From: Bradyrhizobium sp. CB1015
GTDB lineage: Bacteria; Pseudomonadota; Alphaproteobacteria; Rhizobiales; Xanthobacteraceae
Assembly: GCF_025200925.1 (NCBI RefSeq)
Contig: NZ_CP104174.1
Coordinates: forward strand, 1,054,001 to 1,118,000
Direction: 5' to 3'
DNA: 64,000 nt
Notes under the pieces: model-generated
Databases searched by the model: none
Told to the model about the DNA's origin: nothing
The model's input: only the letters and a program-made list of their open reading frames with translations
In this document: piece after piece, positions 44,089-52,832 of the stretch
Layout of the letters: each line of letters starts with the position of its first letter
Position numbering within the stretch: position 1 is the first letter of the stretch
Program-made: the position numbers and the translations under genes

Positions 44089-45999
44089 ATGAATATCCAG
44101 GGCAAAAGTCGCTATCACGAGGTCCATGCGCGCTCGCTGGCCGATCCCGACGGCTTCTGGGCCGAGGCGGCGAAGGAGATCGACTGGATCGAGCCTGCGA
44201 AAAAGATCTTCGATTCCTCGCAAGGAACCTACGGCCGCTGGTTTGCCGGCGGCGTCGTCAACACCTGCTACAACGCCCTCGACCGCCACGTCGAACGCGG
44301 CCGCGCCGACCAGGTCGCGCTGATCCATGATTCGCCGCTGACGGGTTCGATCACCAAGCTCACCTATGCCGAGCTGCTGAACGAGGTCCAGGCGCTCGCC
44401 GCAATCATGCAGGATTTCGGCGTCGCCAAGGGCGACCGTGTCATCCTCTATATGCCGATGGTGCCGGAGGCGGTGGTCGCGATGCTCGCCTGCGCGCGGC
44501 TCGGTGCGGTGCACTCGGTGGTGTTCGGCGGCTTTGCCGCGAAGGAGCTTGCCACCCGCATCGACGATGCGCAGCCCAAGCTGATCCTGTCCGCCAGCTG
44601 CGGGATCGAGCCCGGCCGCATCGTGCAGTACAAGCCGCTGCTCGACGAGGCGATCAAGCTTGCCAGCAGCAAGCCGAAGGCCTGCATCGTATTGCAACGT
44701 CCGCAGCTCACCTGCGAGATGACGCCGAGCCGCGACTACGATTGGGCCAGCCTGCGCCGCAAGGCGCTGAACGACGGCAAGCGCGCGGCTTGCGTGCCTG
44801 TCGCCGCGACAGATCCGCTCTACATCCTCTACACATCGGGCACGACCGGCGTGCCGAAGGGCGTCGTGCGCGACAATGGCGGGCATCTCGTCGCGGTGAA
44901 ATGGTCGATGTTCAACCTCTATGGCGTCAAGCCGGGCGAGGTCTGGTGGTGCGGCTCCGACATCGGCTGGGTGGTCGGCCACAGCTACATCGTCTACGGC
45001 CCGCTGCTGCACGGCGCGACCACGATCATGTACGAGGGCAAGCCGGTCGGCACGCCCGACGCCGGCGCGTTCTGGCGCGTGATCTCCGAGCACAAGGCGG
45101 TCGCCTTCTTCACCGCTCCGACGGCCTTCCGCGCCATCCGTAAGGAAGACCCGGAAGGGAAATTCATCCGGCAGTACGATCTCTCCAAATTCCGCACGCT
45201 GTTCCTCGCCGGCGAGCGTGCCGATCCGCCGACCGTGGAATGGGCGGAGCAGCAGCTGAAGGTGCCGGTGATCGACCATTGGTGGCAGACCGAGACCGGC
45301 TGGTGCATCGCCGGCAATCCGGTCGGCCTCGGCATGCTGCCGGTCAAGCACGGCTCGCCGACGGTGCCGATGCCGGGCTATCAGGTCGACGTCGTCGATG
45401 AAGCGGCAAAGCCGGTCGGCCCCAACACCATGGGCTCGATCGTCATCAAGCTGCCGATGCCGCCGGGCTGTTTGCCGACGCTGTGGAATCAGGACGAGCG
45501 CTTCAAGGAAGCGTATTTGAGCGAATTCCCCGGCTATTACAAAACCTCCGACGCCGGCTACAAGGACGAGGACGGTTATGTCTTCGTGATGGGCCGCACC
45601 GACGACATCATCAACGTCGCCGGCCATCGTCTCTCCACCGGCGGCATGGAGGAGATCCTGGCCTCGCATCCCGATGTCGCCGAATGCGCCGTGCTCGGCG
45701 TCAAGGACGCGATCAAGGGCGAGGTGCCCTGCGGCTTCCTGGTGCTCAAAGCGGGCGTGAAGCGCCCGCCCGCCGAGATCGAGAAGGAGATCATCGCGCT
45801 GGTGCGGGACAAGCTCGGCCCGGTCGCCGCGTTCAAGCTCGCCATCACCGTCGGCCGCCTGCCCAAGACGCGCTCCGGCAAGATCCTGCGCGGCACCATC
45901 AAGAAGATCGCCGATGGTGAATCCTGGACCATGCCGGCGACGATCGAGGATCCCAAGGCGCTCGACGAGATCGGCGAGGCGCTGAAGGGACGGGTGTGA
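44089..45999 (+). CDS. prpE: Propionyl-CoA synthetase
   Basis: A 636-residue ATP-dependent acyl-CoA ligase (ANL superfamily). It converts propionate, CoA and ATP to propionyl-CoA with AMP and PPi. The signature P-loop is YILYTSGTTGVPKGVVR, with WWQTETGWCIAGNP and the lysine motif KTRSGKILRGTIKKI near the end. CGIEPGRIVQYKPLLDEAI is typical of PrpE rather than acetyl-CoA synthetase. The ATG at 44089 has GGGAGCGCG; upstream in-frame sequence is repeat. It is not next to methylcitrate genes here. Confidence 0.92.
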   Translation: MNIQGKSRYHEVHARSLADPDGFWAEAAKEIDWIEPAKKIFDSSQGTYGRWFAGGVVNTCYNALDRHVERGRADQVALIHDSPLTGSITKLTYAELLNEVQALAAIMQDFGVAKGDRVILYMPMVPEAVVAMLACARLGAVHSVVFGGFAAKELATRIDDAQPKLILSASCGIEPGRIVQYKPLLDEAIKLASSKPKACIVLQRPQLTCEMTPSRDYDWASLRRKALNDGKRAACVPVAATDPLYILYTSGTTGVPKGVVRDNGGHLVAVKWSMFNLYGVKPGEVWWCGSDIGWVVGHSYIVYGPLLHGATTIMYEGKPVGTPDAGAFWRVISEHKAVAFFTAPTAFRAIRKEDPEGKFIRQYDLSKFRTLFLAGERADPPTVEWAEQQLKVPVIDHWWQTETGWCIAGNPVGLGMLPVKHGSPTVPMPGYQVDVVDEAAKPVGPNTMGSIVIKLPMPPGCLPTLWNQDERFKEAYLSEFPGYYKTSDAGYKDEDGYVFVMGRTDDIINVAGHRLSTGGMEEILASHPDVAECAVLGVKDAIKGEVPCGFLVLKAGVKRPPAEIEKEIIALVRDKLGPVAAFKLAITVGRLPKTRSGKILRGTIKKIADGESWTMPATIEDPKALDEIGEALKGRV

Positions 46000-46006
46000 C
46001 GCGAAG

Positions 46007-46089
46007 CGTCATCCCGGGGCGATCCGCAGGACCGAACCCGGGATCTCGAGATTCCGGGTCTGGTGCTTACGCACCATCCCGGAATGACG
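46007..46089. repeat. CGTCATCCCGG...GGAATGACG intergenic palindrome
   Basis: The outer ends CGTCATCCCGGGGCG and CATCCCGGAATGACGG are inverted, and GATCTCGAGATTCCGGG is in the middle. It is the same family as 63134-63236. It lies directly after prpE. Confidence 0.7.
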
Positions 46090-46151
46090 GTGTATCGACT
46101 TACATTCTCCGCATTCCGGGCTAAACAGGGTCGGCCAACAAGGGACCCTCG

Positions 46152-46421
46152 ATGCCACTCGCCGCCGCGCCCCGCCTGCTCACCGCCTTAGCTCTCGCCA
46201 TCGCTCTCTCCGCCTGCTCCGCGCGCTACCAGAATCCGGTGGCGATGGGCGGCGATGACGACGACGCGGTGTGCCAGAGCCGGGGCTATGCGCAAGGTTC
46301 GCCGGAATACGTGGCCTGCCGCAAGGACCGCGACGTCCAGCGCAACGCCGCCACCGCGCGCGCCGACCGCCGCCAGCGCGATCTCGGCGAGTACATGCTG
46401 AACCATCCCGAACGGCCGTAG
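46152..46421 (+). CDS. Small lipoprotein of unknown function
   Basis: An 89-residue protein with a lipobox (ALAIALSACSARY, Cys near residue 22), so it is probably lipid-anchored in a membrane. The mature part has an acidic DDDDAV stretch and two Cys (AVCQSRG and VACRKD) that may pair, then a basic region (ARADRRQRDLGEYMLNHPERP). No family is recognised. It stands between a repeat and the OmpW gene. Confidence 0.75.
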   Translation: MPLAAAPRLLTALALAIALSACSARYQNPVAMGGDDDDAVCQSRGYAQGSPEYVACRKDRDVQRNAATARADRRQRDLGEYMLNHPERP

Positions 46422-46553
46422 CCGTCTGCTCGTTGCACGTGCTGAACTGACGCGCCTTGCGGTTCTCTGCGGCCATTGCCGCCCATCGCGCAAGTCCGTC
46501 TGCCGTGGCAGATCTGCAACGCCGTAGTTGATTTGTGGCGCGTCAGCCCAAAT

Positions 46554-46567
46554 TTGATTCAGGTCAA
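46554..46567. promoter_or_regulatory. FixK/FNR-type box upstream of the OmpW gene
   Basis: TTGA (46554-46557), six bases, TCAA (46564-46567). This fits the FixK2 box pattern TTGA-N6-TCAA exactly. The centre is 83 bases before the ATG of the OmpW-like gene. If the site is at -41.5, as for class II activation, the transcript would start near 46602. Confidence 0.65.
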
Positions 46568-46643
46568 ATCCGAGGGCGCCCCCGTTCTGCTCTGACATCT
46601 GTGATCGCGCAACGGAGCGCGCATGGCTCTCAAGGGGAATTCA

Positions 46644-47372
46644 ATGCGAAGGACAATTCGGAATGCCGCACGGCTGGCAGTGCTCGCCGCCGCGTTCGGC
46701 GGCGCGCTTGCATCGGCGCAAGCTGCGGATCTACCAGTCTATACCAAGGCGCCGCCGGCGGTGGAGGCCTGGAATCCCTGGATGATCCGTCTGCGCGTGC
46801 TCGGCGTTTTGCCGGACGGCGGTAACAGCACGGTCAATGTCACGGGTGTGCCAGCGCTGTCGTCGCCGAACTCTGGCCTTCACATCAGCAACCAGGTCGT
46901 CCCCGAACTCGACATCTCCTATTTCTTCACCCCGAACATCGCGGCTGAGTTGATCCTCGGCGTAACACGGCATCACCTAACCGGATCGGGCACGCTCCAA
47001 GGGCTCGATATCGGAAAAACCACGCTGCTGCCGCCGACGCTCACCCTGCAATACCATTTCACCAATTTCGGCGCCTTCAAGCCCTATATCGGCGCCGGCG
47101 TGAACTACACGGTGTTCTTCAACAATTCGGCGTCGAACATCCCGTTCGGCGGCCTCGCCGTCACCAACCTGCATGTCAGCAACCAGTGGGGCGGTGCCGT
47201 GCAATTCGGCTTCGACTACATGCTCGACAAGCATTGGGGCCTCAACGTGGACGTGAAGAAGCTGTGGCTCCAGCCGAACTACTCGGCCACGGTCAACGGC
47301 GCGATCCCGGTTACCGGCACCGCGCATATCGATCCGTGGCTGGTCGGTGCAGGCGTGACGTACAAGTTCTGA
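46644..47372 (+). CDS. OmpW-family outer membrane protein
   Basis: A 242-residue beta-barrel with a signal peptide (ARLAVLAAAFGGALASAQAAD). OmpW traits are the WNPWMIRLRVLGVLPDGGNST first strand, NQVVPELDISYFFTPNIAAELI, and PTLTLQYHFTNFGAFKPYIGAGVNYTVFF, and it ends in the terminal Phe (GAGVTYKF). OmpW makes small channels for hydrophobic compounds. The ATG at 46644 has AAGGGG; the ATG at 46623 is a poorer choice. The FixK-type box suggests low-oxygen induction. A strong terminator follows. Confidence 0.92.
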   Translation: MRRTIRNAARLAVLAAAFGGALASAQAADLPVYTKAPPAVEAWNPWMIRLRVLGVLPDGGNSTVNVTGVPALSSPNSGLHISNQVVPELDISYFFTPNIAAELILGVTRHHLTGSGTLQGLDIGKTTLLPPTLTLQYHFTNFGAFKPYIGAGVNYTVFFNNSASNIPFGGLAVTNLHVSNQWGGAVQFGFDYMLDKHWGLNVDVKKLWLQPNYSATVNGAIPVTGTAHIDPWLVGAGVTYKF

Positions 47373-47413
47373 GCGTTCGCGGCGTCCGGCTCGACGCCCG
47401 CGATCTCACACGC

Positions 47414-47448
47414 AAAACGCGGCAGGTTTCCCTGCCGCGTTTTTTTTT
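47414..47448 (+). terminator. Strong intrinsic terminator after OmpW gene
   Basis: A perfect 13-bp stem AAAACGCGGCAGG (47414-47426) / CCTGCCGCGTTTT (47431-47443), a 4-base loop and a T-run to 47448. It begins about 40 bases after the OmpW stop. It also lies just past the end of the convergent TrcR gene. Confidence 0.93.
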
Positions 47449-47473
47449 GTGCGGTCGATCGCCGAAGGAGGAA

Positions 47474-48169
47474 CTACTCCTCCTCGTTCTCGTGCTTCTT
47501 GCCGCCGAGCGTCTTCAGCTTGGCGAACACGGCGTCGACGTTGAGGTCGTCGCTGGACTTCTCCGCGGGCTCGTACTCGTCCTTGCGGGTGGTCTCGGAG
47601 GCCGGCAGCAGGGTGGCGCCGCCATAGGCTGCGTCGATCGGCTTTTCCTTCGCCGCGCGCTGGACCTCGAAATCGAGCTCGATCTGCGAGCACAGGCCGA
47701 GGGTGACCGGGTCGATCGGGGTCAGCGACGAGGTGTTCCAGTGGGTACGGTCGCGCACGCTGGCGATCGTGCTCTTGGTGGTGCCGACCAGGCGCATGAT
47801 CTGAGCGTCCTTGAGCTCCGGATGGTTGCGCAGCAGCCAGAGGATGGCGCTCGGGCGCTCATGGCGGCGCGAGACCGGGGTATAACGCGGGCCCTTGCGC
47901 TTGGGCTGGGGCGGCAGCACCACCTTGCTCTCCTGGAGGCGGAGCCGGTAGTCCGGGTTCTTCTCGCCCTTCTCGATCTCCTCGCGGGTCAGCTGGCCAT
48001 TGGAGAGGGGATCCATGCCCTTGATGCCCTGGGCCGCGTCGCCGTCGGCGATGGCGCGCACCTCGAGGGGATGCATCTTGGTGAAATCGGCGACCTGGTC
48101 GAAGGTCAGCGCGGTGTTGTCGAGCAGCCAAACGGCGGTCGCCTTGGGCATCAGAGGTGCGTTGCTCAT
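47474..48169 (-). CDS. trcR: Cell-cycle transcriptional regulator TrcR (DUF1013)
   Basis: A 231-residue regulator of the alphaproteobacterial DUF1013 family, named TrcR in Caulobacter, where it works with the GcrA/CtrA network. The N-terminal sequence ATAVWLLDNTALTFDQVADF and the middle part WLLRNHPELKDAQIMRLVGTTKSTIASVRDR suggest two helix-turn-helix-like parts. The C-terminal tail is acidic (ENEEE). The ATG at 48169 follows AAGGAG. It is divergent from ispH. Confidence 0.92.
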   Translation of the reverse strand: MSNAPLMPKATAVWLLDNTALTFDQVADFTKMHPLEVRAIADGDAAQGIKGMDPLSNGQLTREEIEKGEKNPDYRLRLQESKVVLPPQPKRKGPRYTPVSRRHERPSAILWLLRNHPELKDAQIMRLVGTTKSTIASVRDRTHWNTSSLTPIDPVTLGLCSQIELDFEVQRAAKEKPIDAAYGGATLLPASETTRKDEYEPAEKSSDDLNVDAVFAKLKTLGGKKHENEEE

Positions 48170-48247
48170 GGCAAATCTCCTTTGTGCTTCGCCCACCCCT
48201 CTGGAGGCGAAACCGGTAGTCATCAGCGATGACAGGGAATTCGCGCT

Positions 48248-48276
48248 ATATAAGCCCGGAGGGGGTAGCCATGCAA
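48248..48276 (-). promoter_or_regulatory. Sigma-70-like promoter of trcR
   Basis: On the minus strand: -35 TTGCAT (48276-48271), 17-base spacer, -10 TTATAT (48253-48248). This is close to the sigma-70 consensus with ideal spacing. The -10 is about 79 bases before the trcR ATG. Confidence 0.55.
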
Positions 48277-48434
48277 TGGTTCTGCTATAGATAGTGCCTT
48301 GACACCGCCCGAAAGGGGGCCCAATTCCCTTTGAACCGCTGTAAGGTCCAAGCCGACAGCTTTAAGCCCAATTCCCATCCATCGACCGCCCCCGCCAGAA
48401 GGCGAAACGGGTGATTCGGTCCCGAGATCGCTCA

Positions 48435-49403
48435 ATGTCAGCCAAACCAGACCTCAAGATCGTGCTTTGTTCTCCCCGCGGCTTCTGTGCCGGGGTGGTC
48501 CGGGCGATCGACACCGTGGAACGGGCGCTCGATAAGTACGGCGCCCCCGTCTATGTTCGCCATGAGATTGTGCACAACAAGTACGTCGTCGATGGGTTGA
48601 AGAAGAAGGGCGCCATCTTCGTCGAGGAGCTCGCCGAAATTCCTGAGAATGCCACCGCGCCGGTGGTGTTCTCGGCCCACGGCGTGCCGAAGTCGGTTCC
48701 GGCCGACGCTCAGTCCCGCAACCTGTTCTCGCTGGATGCGACCTGTCCGCTGGTGACCAAGGTGCATCGCGAGGCCGCGATCCACTTCAAGCGCGGCCGC
48801 GAGATCTTCCTGATCGGCCATTCCCACCATCCTGAGGTGGTCGGCACGCTCGGCCAGCTGCCGCCCGGCGCCGTGACCCTGATCGAGACCGCCGAGGACG
48901 CCAAGACCATCACGCCGAAGGACCCCAATAACCTCGCCTTCGTGACCCAGACCACGCTGTCGATCGACGACACCGCGGAGATCGTCGCGCTGCTCAAGGA
49001 GCGCTTCCCGAACATCAACGGGCCGCACAAGGAAGACATCTGCTACGCCACCACCAACCGCCAGCTCGCGGTGAAGAAGGTGGCGCCGGTGGTGGACGCG
49101 CTGATCGTCGTCGGGGCTCCCAATTCGTCGAACTCGCAGCGCCTGCGCGAGGTTGCCGAGCGTGAGGGCTGCAAGATCGCGGTGCTGGCGCAGCGCGCCA
49201 CCGACATCGACTGGGGCAGGTTCGGCAACATCAAGAGCCTCGGCATCACCGCGGGCGCGTCCGCGCCGGAGGTGATCGTCGAGGAGATCATGGACGCCTT
49301 CGCCGAGCGCTACACGCTGCACGTGGAGACGGTCTCGGCCGCGGAAGAGAACGAGTTCTTCCCGTTGCCGCGTCAGGTGCGCCCCGAAGCCGCCGCCGAG
49401 TAG
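48435..49403 (+). CDS. ispH: 4-hydroxy-3-methylbut-2-enyl diphosphate reductase
   Basis: A 322-residue iron-sulfur enzyme, last step of the MEP isoprenoid pathway, giving IPP and DMAPP. Cys ligands are seen in [17 protein letters not shown] (first), [11 protein letters not shown] (second) and the [11 protein letters not shown] segment (third); [10 protein letters not shown] is the substrate motif. The start at 48435 (MSAKPDLK) is preferred; the frame opens from 48411. It precedes thrB with a 6-base gap, as in many rhizobia. Confidence 0.97.
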   Translation: MSAKPDLKIVLCSPRGFCAGVVRAIDTVERALDKYGAPVYVRHEIVHNKYVVDGLKKKGAIFVEELAEIPENATAPVVFSAHGVPKSVPADAQSRNLFSLDATCPLVTKVHREAAIHFKRGREIFLIGHSHHPEVVGTLGQLPPGAVTLIETAEDAKTITPKDPNNLAFVTQTTLSIDDTAEIVALLKERFPNINGPHKEDICYATTNRQLAVKKVAPVVDALIVVGAPNSSNSQRLREVAEREGCKIAVLAQRATDIDWGRFGNIKSLGITAGASAPEVIVEEIMDAFAERYTLHVETVSAAEENEFFPLPRQVRPEAAAE

Positions 49404-49409
49404 ACCTTT

Positions 49410-50393
49410 ATGGCGGTCTACACCGACGTCGCCGCCGACGAGCTTGCGGATTTCCTGAAGCAATACGATCTCGGCGAATTGCTGTCCTACAAAGGCATCG
49501 CCGAGGGCGTCGAGAACTCCAACTTCCTGCTGCACACGAGCAAAGGCTCGTTCATCCTCACGCTCTACGAAAAGCGCGTGGCGAAGAATGATCTGCCGTT
49601 CTTCCTCGGACTGATGACGCACCTCGCCGAGCACGGCGTCAATTGTCCGCTGCCCGTGCGGGGACGCGACGGCGAGGCGTTGCGCGAGCTCGCAGGCCGG
49701 CCCGCCGCGATCATCACCTTTCTCGAAGGCGTCTGGCCGCGCAAGCCGAACGCAACCCATTGCGCCGGGGTCGGCGAGGGGCTGGCCCGGATGCATCTGG
49801 CCGGCGCCAACTTTGCAATTCGGCGCGCCAACGCGCTCTCGGTATCCGGCTGGCGTCCGCTGTTCGATGCGGCTTCGAACCGGGCCGATGAGGTGCAGCC
49901 AGGGCTGCGCGCCTTCCTCGCCGCCGAGCTCGATCAGCTCTCGAGCGGGATCTGGCCGAGCCACCTGCCCGAAGGCGTGATCCATGCCGACCTCTTCAAC
50001 GACAACGTCTTCTTCCTCGGCGACAAGCTCTCCGGGATCATTGACTTCACCTTCGCCTGCAACGACATGCTGGCCTATGACGTCGCGATCTGCCTCAACG
50101 CCTGGTGCTTCGAGCCGGATCATTCCTTCAACGTCACCAAGGCGCGTGCCTTCCTCAACGCCTATGGCCGCGTGCGCAAGCTCAGCGAAGCCGAAGAGGC
50201 CGCGCTGCCGCTCTTGGCGCGTGGCGCCGCGATCCGCTTCCTGCTGACGCGGCTGGTCGACTGGCTCAACGTGCCGCCGGGCGCGCTGGTCAAGCCGAAG
50301 GATCCGCTGGAATATGTCCGCAAGCTGCGCTTCCATCAGAGCGTAACGAGCGTGCGCGACTACGGGCTGACGCCATCGGGGCTGGTCGTGTGA
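49410..50393 (+). CDS. thrB: Homoserine kinase (APH-type)
   Basis: A 327-residue kinase of the aminoglycoside-phosphotransferase fold, used for threonine synthesis in alphaproteobacteria: homoserine + ATP to O-phosphohomoserine. The catalytic loop is [13 protein letters not shown] and the metal motif is [11 protein letters not shown]. The early [24 protein letters not shown] is the ATP-binding part. It is followed by rnhA with a GTGA overlap, the usual ispH-thrB-rnhA order. Confidence 0.95.
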   Translation: MAVYTDVAADELADFLKQYDLGELLSYKGIAEGVENSNFLLHTSKGSFILTLYEKRVAKNDLPFFLGLMTHLAEHGVNCPLPVRGRDGEALRELAGRPAAIITFLEGVWPRKPNATHCAGVGEGLARMHLAGANFAIRRANALSVSGWRPLFDAASNRADEVQPGLRAFLAAELDQLSSGIWPSHLPEGVIHADLFNDNVFFLGDKLSGIIDFTFACNDMLAYDVAICLNAWCFEPDHSFNVTKARAFLNAYGRVRKLSEAEEAALPLLARGAAIRFLLTRLVDWLNVPPGALVKPKDPLEYVRKLRFHQSVTSVRDYGLTPSGLVV

Positions 50394-50854
50394 GCGAGCT
50401 TCCCAATGTTACGATCTATACTGACGGCGCCTGCTCGGGAAATCCCGGGCCGGGCGGCTGGGGCGCGATCCTGAAGTTCGGCGACAAGGAGAAAGAGCTG
50501 AACGGCGGCCAGCCGCACACCACCAACAACCAGATGGAATTGATGGCGGCGATCTCGGCGCTCGAAGCGTTGAAGAGGCCGTGCACGGTCGATCTCTACA
50601 CCGACAGCCAGTATGTCCGGCAGGGCATCACCGGCTGGATCTTCGGCTGGAAGCGCAACGGCTGGCGCACCGCCGACAAGAAGCCGGTGAAGAACGTCGA
50701 GCTATGGCAACGCCTCGACGCCGCGCTGAAGCAGCACGAGGTCCGCTGGCACTGGGTCAAGGGCCACGCCGGCCACCCCGAGAACGAGCGCGCCGATCAG
50801 CTGGCGCGCGACGGGATCGTGAAGGCGCGGTTGCAGCAGCGGGTGAGGGAGTAG
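50390..50854 (+). CDS. rnhA: Ribonuclease HI
   Basis: A 154-residue nuclease that cuts RNA in RNA/DNA hybrids. The catalytic Asp-Glu-Asp-Asp set is visible: Asp in [17 protein letters not shown], Glu in [10 protein letters not shown], Asp in LYTDSQYV, and the last Asp in [11 protein letters not shown]. It starts with GTG at 50390, overlapping the thrB stop. The length and motifs match the classic type without a hybrid-binding domain. Confidence 0.97.
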   Translation: MSELPNVTIYTDGACSGNPGPGGWGAILKFGDKEKELNGGQPHTTNNQMELMAAISALEALKRPCTVDLYTDSQYVRQGITGWIFGWKRNGWRTADKKPVKNVELWQRLDAALKQHEVRWHWVKGHAGHPENERADQLARDGIVKARLQQRVRE

Positions 50855-50882
50855 CTGGGCGCTGTCGTCGTCTCATTCTCAA

Positions 50883-50989
50883 CTGTCATCGCCCGGCTTG
50901 ACCGGGCGATCCAGTACTCCGAGACGCTTCTGATTCAACCGAGAAGCCTCGGCGTATTGGATGCCCCCGGTCAAGCCGGGGCATGACAG
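50883..50989. repeat. CTGTCATCGCCCGGC...GGCATGACAG intergenic palindrome
   Basis: The ends CTGTCATCGCCCGGCTTGAC and CAAGCCGGGGCATGACAG are inverted. In the middle, CTCCGAGACGCTTCT and AGAAGCCTCGG could pair. It is related in layout to 35044-35168. It lies between rnhA and the convergent peroxiredoxin gene. Confidence 0.72.
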
Positions 50990-51019
50990 CGGAATGTGCG
51001 GCTAAGAACGGTGGCCGCC

Positions 51020-51505
51020 TCACAGCTGCCCGAGCAGCGTATCGCCGCCGGAGACCTCGACCTTGCCGGGCATCGCCTCGAGGTTCAGCTTCTTCACCAC
51101 GCCGTCCTCGATCAGCATCGAATAGCGCTTGGAGCGGATGCCGAGGCCGTTGGCGGAGGCGTCCAGCTCCATGCCGATCGCCTTGGTGAAGTCGGCATTG
51201 CCATCGGCGAGGAAGATCGCCTCGTCGCGCTGGTCGGTGTCGCGCTTCCAGGCGTTCATGACGAAGGCGTCGTTGACGGAGACGATGGCGATGGTGTCGA
51301 CGCCCTTGTCCTTCATGGCATAGGCGTTGAGGAAGATGCTCGGCAGATGCATCTTGTGGCAGGTGCCGGTATAGGCGCCGGGCACCGCGAACAGCGCCAC
51401 CTTCTTGCCCTTGAAGATGTCGTCGGTGGTCTTCACCTGCGGGCCTTCCGCCGTCATCACGCGGAATTTCGCCTCGGGCAGCTTGTCGCCAATCTGGATC
51501 GCCAT
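51020..51505 (-). CDS. Peroxiredoxin, Prx5-type with a single Cys
   Basis: A 161-residue thiol peroxidase that reduces H2O2 or organic peroxides. The peroxidatic Cys is in AVPGAYTGTCHKMHLPSI (Cys49), the only Cys in the protein, so it is a 1-Cys type and needs an external thiol such as glutathione or glutaredoxin. The conserved Arg is likely in MNAWKRDTDQRDE or IRSKRYSMLIEDG. A GGAGAAACG site precedes the ATG. An IS481 element lies 112 bases upstream and may have altered the promoter. Confidence 0.9.
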   Translation of the reverse strand: MAIQIGDKLPEAKFRVMTAEGPQVKTTDDIFKGKKVALFAVPGAYTGTCHKMHLPSIFLNAYAMKDKGVDTIAIVSVNDAFVMNAWKRDTDQRDEAIFLADGNADFTKAIGMELDASANGLGIRSKRYSMLIEDGVVKKLNLEAMPGKVEVSGGDTLLGQL

Positions 51506-51617
51506 CGTCGTTTCTCCATGGAAATGGGCCGGGGCTGTTCTAGAGCATTTTACCGCCGGAGGGAAACGGCTTCACCGCGCTGTGATGAGGCCGCGGTCGC
51601 AATTTTCTCGTCATTGC

Positions 51618-51650
51618 TGTCGATGTTCACTAATTCGCTGATTGGATCGC
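51618..51650. repeat. IS481 left terminal inverted repeat
   Basis: 33 bases starting TGTCGATGTTCACTAATTCG. It differs from the right end only at bases 4-5 (CG versus GC). Its last bases overlap the transposase gene 3' end. Confidence 0.92.
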
Positions 51651-52616
51651 GGTGGTCTTGGTAGCGGCGAAGGCCTTGGGGGTTTGTCCTGCCAAGGCCT
51701 GATGGGGTCTGTGGTTGTTGTAGTAAACGAGGTACTCGAACAGTTCATTGGCGAAGTGGTCGAGGTTGTCGAAGGTCGCGCCGTCGATGACGTCGTCATC
51801 GAGGGTGCGCCAGAAGCGTTCGACCTTACCGTTGGTCTGCGGCCGATAGGGCCGGGTGTAGCGGTGTTTGATGCCGAGCTCGAGCAGCATGGCCTCGAAC
51901 GGATGCTCGCCCGGCTTGGTGCGGGCGGCGAACTCGGCGCCGTTGTCGGACAGGATTTCCTGGAAGACGAGCCCATAGGTGACGTTGAGGGTGTTGATCA
52001 TCTTCAGGGTCTTGAACATGACCGGCAGCGCCTTCTTGGATGTCAGGACCTCTGCCCAGGCCAGACGCGTGCAGCTGTCGATCAAGCTGATGATGTAGGC
52101 CGTGACCGGGGGTGGCGCGAGGAACATATCGCGCGGCAATTGATGCAGATCGACGTGGCCCAGCTCTCCGAGCTTGTCCTTGATAATACGGCGTTTCTCC
52201 TCACGCATCGCCGGCGTGCGGCGGTTCAGGCGGTAGCGTTTCAGCACCCGGTAGATCGTGATCGGCGAAGGTACCGTGTCGCGCGTTTCGCGCAAGACGG
52301 CATGAATCTCATAACGGTTCATCCCCCGCTTGCGATGGGCGACAATCTCCGTCTCGATCCCTTCCGGCTCGCGTCGCTCCCGCCACTTCGGGCCGCGCCG
52401 CCGCGGCAGCAGATCCGCTTCCTCGCCGCTCTGCAGATAGCGATTGTAATACTTGCGGAACGTCTGCGAGCAGGTCCCGTGGTGCCGGTAGAAGTCGCCG
52501 ACCCGCTTGAACAGCGGCGATCGGCCAGCCTTCACCGCCTCATACTCCGAAATCAGAAAACGCCACTTCTGCAGATAGTTGCGTTCAACCGTTCGGTCAT
52601 AGCTGTTGTCTCGCAT
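51630..52616 (-). CDS. IS481-family transposase
   Basis: A 328-residue DDE transposase. The triad is Asp in LGHVDLHQLPRD, Asp in EILSDNGAEFAA and Glu in TNGKVERFWRTL, with the C-terminal YYNNHRPHQALAGQTP typical of the family. The N-terminal third holds helix-turn-helix parts (GDFYRHHGTCSQTFRKYYNRY). The ATG at 52616 (MRDNSYDRT) has GGAACGATCC upstream. The frame is intact, so the element may be active. Confidence 0.94.
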   Translation of the reverse strand: MRDNSYDRTVERNYLQKWRFLISEYEAVKAGRSPLFKRVGDFYRHHGTCSQTFRKYYNRYLQSGEEADLLPRRRGPKWRERREPEGIETEIVAHRKRGMNRYEIHAVLRETRDTVPSPITIYRVLKRYRLNRRTPAMREEKRRIIKDKLGELGHVDLHQLPRDMFLAPPPVTAYIISLIDSCTRLAWAEVLTSKKALPVMFKTLKMINTLNVTYGLVFQEILSDNGAEFAARTKPGEHPFEAMLLELGIKHRYTRPYRPQTNGKVERFWRTLDDDVIDGATFDNLDHFANELFEYLVYYNNHRPHQALAGQTPKAFAATKTTAIQSAN

Positions 52617-52636
52617 CGGATCGTTCCTCCGCTGGA

Positions 52637-52669
52637 GCGATCCAATCAGCGAATTAGTGAACATGCACA
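52637..52669. repeat. IS481 right terminal inverted repeat
   Basis: 33 bases whose reverse complement starts TGTGCATGTTCACTAATTCG. It ends in ACA at 52669 and is followed by the direct repeat ATTGC. Confidence 0.92.
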
Positions 52670-52788
52670 ATTGCGAGGAGCTCTTGCGACGAAGCAATCC
52701 AGACTGCCTCTGCGGATATATTTCTGGATTGCTTCGCGGAGCCTGTCATCGGGCCGCGCTCTGCGCGGACCCGTTGGCTCGCATGACG
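52670..52788. repeat. CGTCATTGCGAG-type repeat interrupted by the IS element
   Basis: Contains ATTGCGAGGAGCTCTTGCGA, then CGAAGCAATCCAG and, inverted, CTGGATTGCTTCG, and ends GGCTCGCATGACG. The first bases of its left arm (CTCGTC) are on the other side of the IS element. It is the same family as 29981-30009. It fills most of the space before fadD's 3' end. Confidence 0.75.
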
Positions 52789-52832
52789 AATGGGGCGCGT
52801 GGGCGCGCCCCATCGAGCCGAGAGGCGTGCCT

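Larger units (their letters stand above)
51618..52669 (-). mobile_element. IS481-family insertion sequence, complete (1052 bp)
   Basis: The ends begin with TGT and end with ACA, as in IS481. The 33-base terminal inverted repeats match at 31 positions. The element is flanked by the direct repeat ATTGC (51613-51617 and 52670-52674). It carries one intact transposase gene. Without the element the flanks join into CGTCATTGCGAGGAGC, so it interrupted a palindromic intergenic repeat. Confidence 0.92.
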
